Source: Bimuria novae-zelandiae CBS 107.79
Lineage: Eukaryota > Ascomycota > Dothideomycetes > Pleosporales > Didymosphaeriaceae
NCBI GenBank assembly: GCA_010015655.1
Contig: ML976797.1
Location: 44,529-108,528, forward strand
Reading direction: 5' to 3'
DNA: 64,000 nucleotides
Position numbers and translations under genes: made by a program. Of the stretch, positions 22,151 to 32,810 are shown in pieces. Within the stretch, counting starts at the first letter, position 1. The number at the start of each line of letters is the position of its first letter. A model generated the notes under the pieces. It was not told the origin of the DNA. It was given only the letters and a program-made list of their open reading frames with translations, and did not search any database.

Positions 22151-22726
22151 ATGACAATCTTTAACGACAAGACCGAGTTCTTCGAGTACGGTGTCGAGCT
22201 CATCATGCCGAGCCCCTACCAAGTCTACGAAAACTGCAAGGTCTGCCTGGAGCCCATAGCCACTTCGACTATCGACCACGCTTCCGAATCTCGCATGCAC
22301 GCCGCCGTCCGCATCAAGTCCTGCAAGCACATCCACGGCACTGAGTGCTTGGGCGCTTGGCTTGACATCGGTAATAGCTGTCCCACCTGCAAGCGGACGC
22401 TCATTATGCATGCCACAGAGCGGCCGCTCACCCAGGAGGACGTCGACGACGTGAGCCAGGTTCTTCGTTACGTGTGCGATGAGGAGACGCTCGGACGTGC
22501 TCTTGCTCGCTACATGTACATCGACGAGGCCGCTGCCATCAAACGCAGGCAGAAGCAGGAGTCGGGGATTGCTATGGAGCGGGTGAAGCAGGAGGAGAAC
22601 GAGAACAAGGAGCGGGAGGAGACCATGCTCAATGAGGAGGACTTTATGGACGATGAAGAGGAGGGTATGTTCGATGAGGATGAGGGGTATGACGAGGACG
22701 TTGGTATCGTGAGCGATGAGGAGTAG
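22151..22726 (+). CDS. RING-like zinc finger protein 3 of tandem cluster, acidic tail
   Basis: A single 191-codon exon with no intron, in clear GC-rich codon usage. MTIFNDKTEFFEYGVELIM matches the start of protein 1. The RING-like core spans residues about 34-82: CKVCLEPI, a short loop, RIKSCKHIHGTECLGAWL, then CPTCKRTL. As in its neighbours the fifth ligand position is Gly (HxxG). Residues 88-130 are helical. The last 50 residues are almost entirely Glu/Asp with a few Met, Phe and Tyr, ending DEE. Acidic tails of this type occur in nuclear and protein-binding factors. It is the shortest and most intact of the three tandem copies. An E3 ligase role is possible by family, not shown. Confidence 0.85.
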   Translation: MTIFNDKTEFFEYGVELIMPSPYQVYENCKVCLEPIATSTIDHASESRMHAAVRIKSCKHIHGTECLGAWLDIGNSCPTCKRTLIMHATERPLTQEDVDDVSQVLRYVCDEETLGRALARYMYIDEAAAIKRRQKQESGIAMERVKQEENENKEREETMLNEEDFMDDEEEGMFDEDEGYDEDVGIVSDEE

Positions 22727-23285
22727 GTCGATTGGGCTTCTGCCTTGGCCGCCTTCTTCTTATCTAGACGGTGAGCGAGAACAACGACTGCGCGGCAGGA
22801 AGACTGTTATGATTTGGAACGAAGAGCCCACATAGTCATGTCGGCGTTCACGGCTTGGGTTTTTCTCATATGGAAGCCTGATTATCAAAGCATTGGCGCT
22901 GGGTTATGGAGCGATGAAAATGTTGGGATCGCCTGGAATCGGTGAAGACACTTTTCGGTCGTAGAACTGGAATGATAACATAAACTTAAGCCTGTGTAGA
23001 CAGTGGGCTTTGACGTGAAACTCCAAAACCTTTGCTGGTGTTGGTGAGGGGGTTGTACCGCCACAACAAGAATCTTTTTGGACGTGAAGCCGTGGTCATG
23101 TTGCTATCTTGATAGCTACTCGAGGTACAAAACGTGACTATATTGGATGGATTTAGCTTGATAGACATTTAACACCCACGGAATCGGGTGAACGTTCTCT
23201 AGTAGTCTGTATTAGATCATGTCCGTTCGGTACGGGTCGTCTGCGTGTTCTGTATAGAGCTAGCGTTATCTACAGCTTGGTGGTT
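22727..23285. other. intergenic region, 3' of RING gene to transposon edge
   Basis: GC-normal, no gene recognised on either strand. It ends exactly at the TA target of the mariner element at 23288. Confidence 0.4.
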
Positions 23286-23287
23286 TA

Positions 23288-23329
23288 CTGTGGTATCAGG
23301 CAAAAGTGAGGTGAGTGGCCCGCGCACAG
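23288..23329 (+). repeat. left terminal inverted repeat of split mariner element
   Basis: 42 bp, perfect inverted match to 58526-58567, preceded by the TA target. It is GC-rich and free of RIP-type changes. Confidence 0.92.
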
Positions 23330-23449
23330 AAGGGATGCCTGACTCGATACAAAACGGACGCCACTAGACAGAAATACCATTAGTTCCATGTAATTTATAT
23401 AATAATGCGTGTATCTCTGTCGTGTGCTGTCCACCACAACATCACCACA

Positions 23450-24502
23450 ATGTCTCCCCTATCTACACCAACTTGTCGATACCTCACTTGTAACTAACAC
23501 CTCTAGATACGCACCTTACGTCTAGCTAGGTATACTTACTTATTTATTACTAACCTTTTAAGGTCTTAAAAAGATAAGTTACTTACGTAATTACTAGCGC
23601 ATGTATTACGCTAAAGAAACGTACTAATTATTTACCCTCCCTTATAAATAAATAAGTAGACTAGCTTAAAAAATTTATTAAATCCTTTTGAGAGGGGAGG
23701 TAAATAAGTTTTTTACGCCTTATAAAGGGTCCCTTTACTTATTAGGACGTTAGTAAATACGTAATTTAGAATACTTTATAAAGCAAGGGGTATACTTATT
23801 ACGTTACTTTTACTAAGCCTTCTTTTACTAAGAAGAATTGTTAGCTACGCCTCGCATAGGTAAAAGCTTACGCTAACTAGTCTCTTTAGTAGTAGTATAT
23901 AATTTTCTAGAGTGACGAAACTTAGGTGACTAGTAGCTAGTATTATAAAAAGTAGGTTACTAGGCACCCTAGAAAGGAACTAGATCCTTTTTATATTATT
24001 AAGAAGCTACGTAAGAAGCATAGCTAGATATTCTAGGATTACTTCTTAGGTACGACGAAGGGGCTATTAGTGTTTTAAAAAAAAGAATAGAAGAGTATTA
24101 ATAAGAAAAGCTATTATTAAAAAGTTATATTTTTTATTCATAAGTAAGTATACTTTTATTTATATTTTTAATTTATATAAGATAGCGCTCCTAGGCACGC
24201 TACTACTTATATAATTAAAAAGCTTTAATTAAAAAAATTATTTTATTTTTTAACTAGCGTTCTTATAAGATCTTTACCTAATCAAAGTAATAAAAAATAA
24301 GATAAAAGACTATATTAAGTAGTATTATTTTAATCTACTTAAGGGTAAGTAGTATATATATAGCTAGCTACGTAATATTATATAAAAAGCGTAGGACTTA
24401 ATTAAAAATAAAATATTTAAAAAGCTTATTAAAAGTATGCTAGCTAGATACTAGACTATAATTAATATAAAAGGTAGTTATAATAGGTACTAAAATTTGT
24501 AT
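23450..24502 (+). pseudogene. Tc1/mariner transposase of the split element, RIP-inactivated
   Basis: ATG at 23450 opens MSPLSTPTCRYLT; stops begin after 15 codons. A readable central part at about 23910-24110 shows SDETWVTS-like catalytic context (first Asp), RHPRKELDP and GTTKG, typical of fungal Tc1/mariner transposases. The second Asp block reads DSAPRH near 24183. At least one frame change occurs around 23800. The C-terminus decays to about 24502, immediately before the copia-3 target site, so the coding region itself was probably not split. Confidence 0.7.
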
Positions 24503-24507
24503 ATAAA

Positions 24508-24758
24508 TGTCAGATTAAATGGTATTCTTAATAAGATAGAATAATAATTAATGCTTCTTGTCTACTATCTATGTAAGAATATAAGGCTCTTTTATCCTTA
24601 CGTCTTACGCTAAGACGCTAATCTATTTCTATTAAGTAAGGAGAGTTGCCTTTTATCCTACCTGGAATCGTGCAGATAAACCTAATTACTAGTAGAGTTT
24701 CTTTATATAGGGTTACGCTAGCTACCTTTGCGTGTGCAAAGGACTATATAATTAAATA
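24508..24758 (-). repeat. copia-3 3' LTR
   Basis: 251 bp starting TGTCAGATTAAATGG. Homologous over its full length to 58218-58468. RIP has altered the inner end (expected CA reads TA). Confidence 0.88.
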
Positions 24759-24836
24759 TATCTCCTTAGCTTAGGCTTATCCTTAAGCTAAAGACTATTT
24801 GTTAGTAATTAGATAGTCTTATCTTAGCTTAGTTTT

Positions 24837-25268
24837 TGTTAAGATCCCTAGGGGTAGCTGGTCCCTAAGGGCTAAGGTTGGTTCTCGGGCAGGAGTACTA
24901 GTTAGGACAGGAGGGGGTCGTAGTGATAGCTTGGGCTTATTACTAGGGCGTTAGTATTAAAGGTATGTATAGTATAATTAAATTAATAAGGTTGCTTATT
25001 TAGATCTAAATAATAGATTAATAAATAAGTTAAATATAACGATAGAAGACTATCCTCGTGTCCCTATATACATGACCCGTCCCATGAATCCCAGGTGTCC
25101 TAAGAATCCCAAAGTCCCATATGCCAAGATACTTCTGGGACGCCCGATATTTCTGGGACGCGTGACTTGGTCACGTAATCCATAACTAAGTCAGGAACCT
25201 TAGCTAGTCGCATAAATAAGTGCCCATGCCCCACCTCGCGTTATATTAGGTCTTAATAAATCCTAATA
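24837..25268 (-). repeat. gypsy-A 3' LTR, 432 bp
   Basis: Begins TGTTAAGATCCCTAG and ends ...ATCCTAATA (RIP-altered from CTAACA). Same length as the partner LTR. Confidence 0.88.
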
Positions 25269-25568
25269 TTAGCCCCCTCCTTTAGACTTAATATCCTTAT
25301 AAGTTAACTACCTATAAAACTACTTTTATAATCCGCCTAATACTATTATTTGCAAGCTAATTATCTTAAGCAAAATTACGTATTTATTATAATTATTTAT
25401 TTATACTATACTACGAAGTAATTGCCCTGCTAGCTATTATTATTATACTTAAAGTATATAAATTATATTTAGTATAGTAATTAGAAGTATAAGCTAGAGG
25501 ATATTCCTTTGCTAGATTATTTAAAAATAGATACTAAGTTAGAAAGATTAGAAAAGTTAGAGGCTAAG

Positions 25569-26013
25569 TGTTACGGACCTGCCTTGGTACCGTAAGGCAG
25601 GTTACCTTGGGGGCGCGGTTATAGTTAATGGAAGTACAGGCAGAGGTCAATGGGTGATCGCTAATAAATTACATGCGATATGGATTCTAAACGAGGATGT
25701 TAAAGGTAAGTGATACCTTAGTTAAAGGATTATAAAAATTAACGATAAAGACTATCTAACAAGCGTACTAGTAGCTATATACTTAAGAAATACGAGGTAG
25801 CCCTATAGCTCTGTAACTCTGCCTATAGAGTTACTAAGTTCCCCTCTGTAACTCTGCCTATAAAGTCGCAGAGTCTAACTTGCCGACTCTATTAGCGCTG
25901 CGACAGAGTTCTATTACGTATTCGCTTATAATCTTGGCCAAGGCGTTAGAACCTTGGCTAGCGCCGTTCCCCGCCATCCGTCTTTATCTATCTTGTGAGG
26001 CGTAGCCGTAACA
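25569..26013 (-). repeat. gypsy-B 3' LTR, 445 bp
   Basis: TGTTACGGACCTGCC...CGTAGCCGTAACA. Contains a thrice-repeated CTGTAACTCTGCC / AGAGTTACTAAG motif between about 25815 and 25900. Confidence 0.9.
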
Positions 26014-26110
26014 CCATCTCCCCTTTTTATTCCTTTAGCTTAAAGGTTAACTCGTTCCGCTCTTAAGTATTTTAAATAGTAGGTTGTCCCTTATCTTAGA
26101 GTTTTAATGT

Positions 26111-26720
26111 TTCCCGATGCCTCTTATTCGTAGTAACCCCCGCAGCGCCACGTTAGTCCTAAAACTATCTTTAGATAAGGTTGTCTAACGCCTTTCGCTT
26201 GCGGATCAAGTCCTTTAATATAGCTACGAAGTTATACCGTGTTCTTGCTATACCTTGTATAACATTCCTTACGTTATCTTGGAACGCGATACTCCTAGGA
26301 GGTTAGCTTATAAAGCGTGTATTTATTTTAATATCTATACTTCTTATAACGTTTCCTCTAATCTTTCTTTAGCCCGTACGTGGTCTTCTTCGTTCCCTAA
26401 ACTTATCTTAATCTCCTTTAGTTAATCGCGCGGATTTAGAAGTCGATTATTTAGTAAAGGAGATTTATAAGGCTAAAAAGGAGGCCCTTAATCTTTTAGA
26501 CAAGGCTACTACTTTTCGTGCTAAGGCGAGTTGTCTTCGTCGCTAGAAAGCTTTAGCTAAAAATTATCGTGCTACTAAAGTAAAGCGTTTATAGCGTTAT
26601 CTTAAGGAGCTTAAGAGAAATAACTTAAGTCCCGCACCTTACAAGGGTCTTCCTAAGTTATTACTAGGCGATTTACTAGATCCTCTCTCTCCTAGATTTC
26701 TTTAGGTAATTGGCTAGAAC
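26111..26720 (+). pseudogene. Cys-rich opposite-strand ORF remnant of gypsy-B
   Basis: On the strand opposite to pol, close to the 3' LTR, lies a decayed frame starting near ATGCCTCTTATTCG. Around 26240-26330 Cys codons and probable former Cys codons (TAT/TAC) are spaced like those of the gypsy-1 ORF at 462-1058, followed by a basic helical stretch near 26500-26620 (AKASCLRR). Position, strand and layout match the gypsy-1 ORF. The reading is interrupted many times, so the assignment is tentative. Confidence 0.4.
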
Positions 26721-27902
26721 GAAATTCCGCTAACTTTTTAAGGTAATTAAGGTTTTTAAGTAGTTCCTAAGTGCTTTCCTATGGTTTTCCCTTGTTGTCC
26801 GTACCTGTCTATTTAACTAGGTAGTAATTCTTCCCGTTTCGCATTTAGTGTCCTAGGATCTTATCGACTTCCTATTCCTAGTCCTGTTCTCTGTATATAT
26901 CTGCGTTGTATACTGCAGGCTCTGCGTTCCGTGGTGCCTTTTCTAGTAATAAAATGTAAAATGTTAGGTAAATCTTCATGTTCTCTAGTAATTTAAGTTT
27001 ATACGTAACTAGTGTAACCTATTTAATAATTTCGTATAGTTTAATCTTTATATAGTCTAATTTTAAATTAGGGCGCTTGCTCTTGATGTTTCTCTTAAGT
27101 AACTACACTTTTTCCTTTACTTTAAGTTAGGGTCCCTCCTTGTGCTTTCTGTCGTAGTACTTTCTTATTTAAAGGTTTAGAAACTTGGCGTCTAGCTATA
27201 GTTATTCGTGGATCTATTTAATTGTATTTACGAATGCTTCTCCGTTCGTTGTCTATATTATTATGTTCCTAGGTACATTATACGCGCTTGGGTCGAATCT
27301 ATAGTTTACAAAGAATGGCGATACTCCTATTATTGCATTCTTTAAACTATTGTACGCGAACTGGGCTATTGACAGTAAGGCTACCTAGTTATTCTATTAG
27401 TAGTTAAGGTAAAACCTTAGGTATTATTCTACTGTCTGGTTTATCCTTTCCGTTTGACCGTCTGTCTGTGGGTGATATGTTGTAGACATGCTATATTTAA
27501 TTCCTAATGCTGTCATAATCGTCTGTTAGAACTTCGATGTGAACCTTACATCCTTATCTGTAATAATCTTGTCTAGTATTCCGTGTTAACTAATTACGAT
27601 CTATAGTATAGTAAATGCTGCAACTTCTGCTCCGCTTTTCTCGTTGTGGGGTTGAAAGTACGAGTATCTTGTGGCCTTGTCTATAATAGTCATAATACCG
27701 TCGTATTCCGTTTTCGTTGCTGGGTCCTTAGACTTCGGTAACTAAGTAATAAAGTCTATCGTAATAACTCCCTATGGTCTTTCTAGTGCCTCTATTAGTT
27801 GAAGTGTTCTATATAGTGCGTGTTGACTGTGTTTGTTCCTGTGACAATCTGCGTAGTTTCTTAAAACTTCTATTACTATTTGTCTTGCTCTAGGTATATA
27901 GT

Positions 27903-28235
27903 TGTCAGATTGGAGGGGTAATCTGATGAGATAAAAAGATGATGATTGATTGAGATGAATTAAGGTATGAATTCTGTGTTAATTGTGTCCTGTTTCCTAA
28001 GAGGTCTAGGACTCTGCCTTTTATCTTTGGGTTGCCTGCCTAGATATCCCTTGCTTTATTCCTTGCGTCATTCCTTGCGCGTTGAGCGAGGGCGGAATGC
28101 AAGGGCGTAAGTGCGCCAGCCTCCTTGCATATGCAAAGGACCATGTGATCAGACACACCCCCTCAGCATGGGCGGAATGTACGGGCGTAAGTGCGCCAGC
28201 CTCCTTGCAGATGCAAAGGGCCATGTAATCGGACA
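27903..28235 (-). repeat. rearranged copia LTR remnant (partial LTR + PPT + LTR)
   Basis: Flanked by ATAGT (27898-27902 and 28236-28240), so one complete insertion. Read on the minus strand: the first 68 bases of an LTR (28168-28235), then a polypurine tract GCTGAGGGGGTG (28156-28167), then a full 253-bp LTR (27903-28155). The copia interior is gone. Related to the copia-3 LTR. The join has GGGC homology, so it looks like a deletion from within the 5' LTR to just before the PPT. Confidence 0.8.
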
Positions 28236-31200
28236 ATAGTACGTTCGTAGGAGCCTTTTAAGGGTTTTTTCTATTCCTTAATGTCCGTAGGCAGGTGATT
28301 TATAAAACTATTATACGAATTCCCGTTATATTACTAATAGAATGTATATTCTTTCGAAAATAATAAAGAATCCATCTTCTATCTATTCTTACTCATTGTT
28401 GGGCGTTTCCTTCTGGGTTTCCTTTTTAATCTATTCGTCCCAGATGCTGTCTTGTCTTTCGATGCTAGCTGCTAGCTTGGCTATGTTCATAACTAAATTA
28501 CTATGTTTGTCTTTTACTAACATCGTGCCTATTGCTTTTACTTCCTTTTAAAGGTTAGGTCTCCTGCTTAAGGCGTCTACCAAAAGGTTCTCTGACCCCT
28601 TGGTATGGATGATCTTGAAGTCGAATGTTGCGAGATATTCCCACTATCTCGTGTGGCGTTGAGTTAATTCTTTGTTCGTTATAAAGCCTGTGAGGTTTTT
28701 GTAATCTGTGTATACCTCTATAGTGTGCTTTGCTCCTTAAAGGTAGACTCTTTATTGCTTAAACGCTTTGTAGATCGCCAGCATCTCTTTGTCGTAGATT
28801 AGGTAGTTAAGCTCTGCTAGCTTTATCTGTTTTAAGAAGTATTCTACTAGGTACAATGCTCTAGTGTGCTTGTCTCGCTGTAAGAGTGCGATCTTATAGA
28901 CTAAGTTTGATGCGTCCGTCTTAACTTCTACTGGTAACTCTAGGTTGAACATTCGTAAAATTGGGTTTTGGCAAAATTATTTCTTAATTTGCTTAAAGCT
29001 TTGCTTATATTCCTTTGTCTATTTAAACTTTACGTCCTTCTTCGTAAGGCGTGTGAGTGGTTCCGTAAGTTATAACCATCCTATAATAAGCTTCCTACAA
29101 AAGTTTGCGAGTCCTAGGAACCTTTATACGTTTGTTACGTTTCCTAGTGTAGGCTATTGCTTGATCTGCTTGATTTTCGCTGGATCTATCCTAATCTTTC
29201 CTGGTTTAATGATAAATCCTAGGAAATTGGTTTCCTTCGTGTGGAATTCGCATTTCCTTATCTTAAGAAACATTTGGGCGTCTGCCAGCTTCTCGAGTAC
29301 CTTATGTACGTGTCTAACATGTTCTTCCTTGTTTTCTGAAAAGATGAGGATGTCGTCCAAATATGCGAAGACAAATATGTCTAAGTAGTCTTGTAGTACG
29401 GTGTTAATTCTCTCCTGGAATACCGCAGATGCGTTAGTGAGTCTAAAGGGTACTACTTAGTACTTATATAGTCTAAATTGCGTTTAGAAGGCCGTTTTCT
29501 ATTTATCTCCTTTCTTAATTCTGATCTAATAATAGGCATTCTAAATGTCTAGTTTTATAAAGATTTTTGATTTGCGCATCCTGTCCTGCATTTCTAAAAT
29601 TAGGGGTAAAGGGTAGCGATTCTTCTTCGTGATTGCGTTGGTTTTCTTGTAGTCTACGCAGAATTGTTTCTTTGTTGTCCCTTTCTTGTCCGCAAACGTA
29701 GTTCCGTGGGATACTAATAAGTAGGAATAGCGGATCTATCCTTTCTTAAGTGCTTTATTAATGTACTTCTTCTAAAGCTTCGCTTCTTCTTCTGTAGTAT
29801 AGTAAATTAGTCCCTATCCCGCCGTTTTGCCTTCCTTGAGCTTGACCTTAAGGTTTTATAGTTAATGTTTTAGAAGGTAGTTCTCCGGCTCTTAAAGTGC
29901 CTTTTCCCACTTCTTATATTCTTTAGGGAAAATTCCTTTATAGGTTTTAATATTTGCTTGGAGTCCTTCTTTCTTGCCGTATGTTATCTGACCTGTCTGC
30001 TAGTCTATCTTTGGGTTTACTATTCGTAACTATGGCATCCCTAGGATAATATCTTGTTCTTCGTCTAATTGTACAAGATCCATGACTAGATTTTGGACCT
30101 CTAATCCTTGTAGTTTAAGTGTTAATGGTTTAGTTTCGTATTGTACAGGCTTCTAGAACAATGTGCCTTTAATCGTGCTGAGCTATTAAGGAAACTTCTT
30201 TGTAGTGTATGTGATTCCTCTTTTTTCTACGAATTTTTCCGAAATAAAGTTCTGTGTGGCTCTGCTGTCTACCATGATTCGTATCTTTCGTCCTTGGTAT
30301 TGCCCTTCGAGGGTAACATGTGGTCCCTGGTTTCCTTTTAGATGTTCTTGTTTGGGCTAATGCTTTGTTTGGATTTTCTTTTTAACGTGTTTTGGGCACT
30401 TGTTCGCTGTACACTCGTAATAAGGTCTACCTATTATACATGCCTTTGGTAACTTTGGGCCTGGCTCCAGGATTAAGTATCCTGTCTCTTTCCCTACTAG
30501 TTGCTAGCCGTGAACTATTTCTCTGAGTATTAGTTCCTTAAAACTGTATTATTCTCGCCTTACTAGCTATGCTAAGTAAGTCCTTTTCGGTTTTAAGTGC
30601 ATTCCGCACTTTAACTCCACACACGAATTTAGGCCTGGCTCCTCTATGTCCGAGCTAGGTTCACTAATGCTGTAGTCGTTTAGGAGCTAGGCATATTCCA
30701 CGCTTCCTATCCAAATCTTCTCTTCTCTACCTGCCTTAGTAGTCTCTACCCTGGGTCTTAATGGTATCTCCCCTTCCAGTGCCGTTGACTGCGAAGGTGT
30801 AGGGACTTCTTTTTTATTAGAAAATTTATCTAACTCTTTAGCTTCTTAGTTTAATGCCTCGACCTACGCTTAGGTCCTGTCTTTTATTACTGCTAGCGTG
30901 TTCTTTCCCTTCTATAGGAACTATCCTGATCCTTGCTTACTGCTAAGGTGTATTAGGCACGAGTTATTATAACAGAATATCTAATTAAGCTTTATGTGCT
31001 CTTCTTAATTGGCTGCGAGCTTATCCTTAGGCTTGTCTTTCTTGCCTTCCTTATCCTTAGGTTTATCCTGCAATCCTCCCTTTTATCCTAGTGCTAAGGA
31101 TTAATTCCCTTGTTTCTTGCTATGGCAGTCTTTCACATAATATCCCTTTTTACTATAACTATAACAGGTTATGTCTTGCTTCTTACCGCGATAATCTTTC

Positions 31201-31782
31201 GCGTAATAGCCTTTCTTTCTATAGTTATGGCATGTGAAATCCCTCTTTCCGGATTCCTTGTTAGCGTCTAGTATTATTAGGTCGCTATAATCCTGGTGGC
31301 TTCTTTGTCCTAAGTACTTATCGAACTTGTTTCCCTCCTTCTATTATTAGAGTTTGTCGTTGATTCCTGCTGCCTGGGCCTTTAATGCCGATAGTGAAAC
31401 TGGTTTGTCTATTTATATTATTTTATACTAAATGTTAGATTTTAGTCCTTCCTTAAATCTTGCTATTAAGGATTCTTTATTCTATAACGTATTTATTGCG
31501 AGTTGTTTAAACGTCGAGATGTATTCGTTAACTCCTTAGGTTTATCTAATCTTTAGGAGTCGTTCCTCTAATCTCCTAGATATATCTATGTTTCTAAATG
31601 CTAACTTGAGTCTTATAACGAAGTAGTCATAATTACTAAAAATTGCGATTATTTTAGATCTTTAATTAGCTGCCGTATTCGTTCGTTGGTCTGTTAGATA
31701 TAGTTCGAACTAGTTTATCGCCCTATTAGTAAAGTGTGCTAAAACATAGACCACCTTTTGTTCTTTATTTTTAATCTAGAGT

Positions 31783-32007
31783 TGTCCGATTATATGGCCT
31801 CTATCTGTTGTGGATATGAGGCTGGAGCACTCTCTCTTTTGTACTATTCTAAATAGGGCTAGCGCTGCAGCGGCACTTATTTGGAGCCTCGTACACATCT
31901 GCATTCCAGACACACACAGAACACGAACATCATCAATCAATCATCACATCCATCAAATTCTCATCATTGCATTATCTCAAAGTGACAGAACACTATTAAA
32001 TCTGACA
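31783..32007 (+). repeat. solo LTR of copia-2 family, 225 bp
   Basis: Same length as and almost identical to the copia-2 3' LTR at 49914-50138, with duplication AGAGT at 31778-31782 and 32008-32012. Few RIP changes. No internal sequence, so produced by LTR-LTR recombination. Confidence 0.92.
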
Positions 32008-32430
32008 AGAGTGCTAGTATATTTAAGTGCAACGCTGCTTTTGCTAAGAAGGCTCTTAACTTATTTTAGTTTCTGTTAAATCGTGTAAGCGTTAAAAGCT
32101 TAAGTAGCTTGCTTGTAACTTGTGTCTTTAACTTGTTAATAACGTCTTTATTAACCTTTTATTCTTTTATAACTGCTATTAGCTGCGCGTCTGTCTATTA
32201 TAATTAATTCTTTAGTTCTTTATTCTGCTTTAGGAGTGTCTGAAGTACGTCCTTAAGCCCGGCTTAGTCCTTACTTAAACTATTAATTGTATTCCTGATC
32301 TTTTAAAAGTTTGTGTCGTTCGATTCGTGCATCGATAACTAACCTTTATCTTATTAAGATAACCCTGCTATATTTAGCTTAGACTGTGCGCTACTTACGC
32401 TTCGCTCTTCTAAGAACTAGATTATTAAAG

Positions 32431-32810
32431 TGTTACGGACCTGCCTTAGTACCGGAAGGCAGGTTACCTTAGGGGCGCGGTTATAGTTAATAGAAGTACA
32501 GGCAGAGGTTAATAGGTAATCGCTAATAGATTATATGCGATATAGATTCTAAACGAGGATATTAAAGGCAAGTAATACCTTAGTTAAAAAATTATAGAAA
32601 TTAATAATAAAGACTATCTAACGAGCGTACTAGTAGCTATATACTTAAGAAATACGAGGTAGCCCTATAGCTCTATAACTCTGCCTACAGAGTTACTAAG
32701 TTCCCCTCTGTAACTCTGCCTACAGAGTCGTAGAGTCCGACTTGCCGACTCTGTTGGCGCTGCAACAGAGTTCCGTCACGTGTTCGCTTATAATCTTGGC
32801 CAAGGCGTTA
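32431..32810 (-). repeat. gypsy-B 5' LTR, first part
   Basis: 380 bp homologous to 25569-25948, ending in the TA where a pogo element is inserted. Confidence 0.9.

Larger units (their letters stand above)
26750..32400 (-). pseudogene. gypsy-B gag-pol, degenerate
   Basis: Minus-strand gypsy order. Two tandem CCHC zinc knuckles of gag at about 31125-31250, several Cys and His now Tyr. Protease about 30000-30350. RT around 29100-29800 with YLDD at 29352-29363 and an open 68-residue piece at 29154-29360 (MDDILIFSENKEEHVRHV). RNase H piece at 28752-28952 containing KTDASNL and a YDKEMLAIYKA box. Integrase lies from about 28500 down to 27000 and is interrupted by the LTR remnant at 27903-28235. 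The gag end is interrupted by a solo LTR at 31783-32007. Confidence 0.8.

Noticed and set aside
22061..22411. 116-codon minus-strand frame over the third RING gene
   Set aside because: Shadow of a well-supported coding exon; no domain of its own.
25815..25900. CRISPR-like repeats in the gypsy-B LTR
   Set aside because: Short irregular repeats of a retrotransposon LTR in a fungal genome; no spacer pattern.
28945..29388. 147-codon plus-strand frame with hydrophobic residues
   Set aside because: It is exactly antisense to the gypsy-B reverse transcriptase (YLDD at 29352-29363); AT-rich complement gives Phe/Leu-rich shadows.
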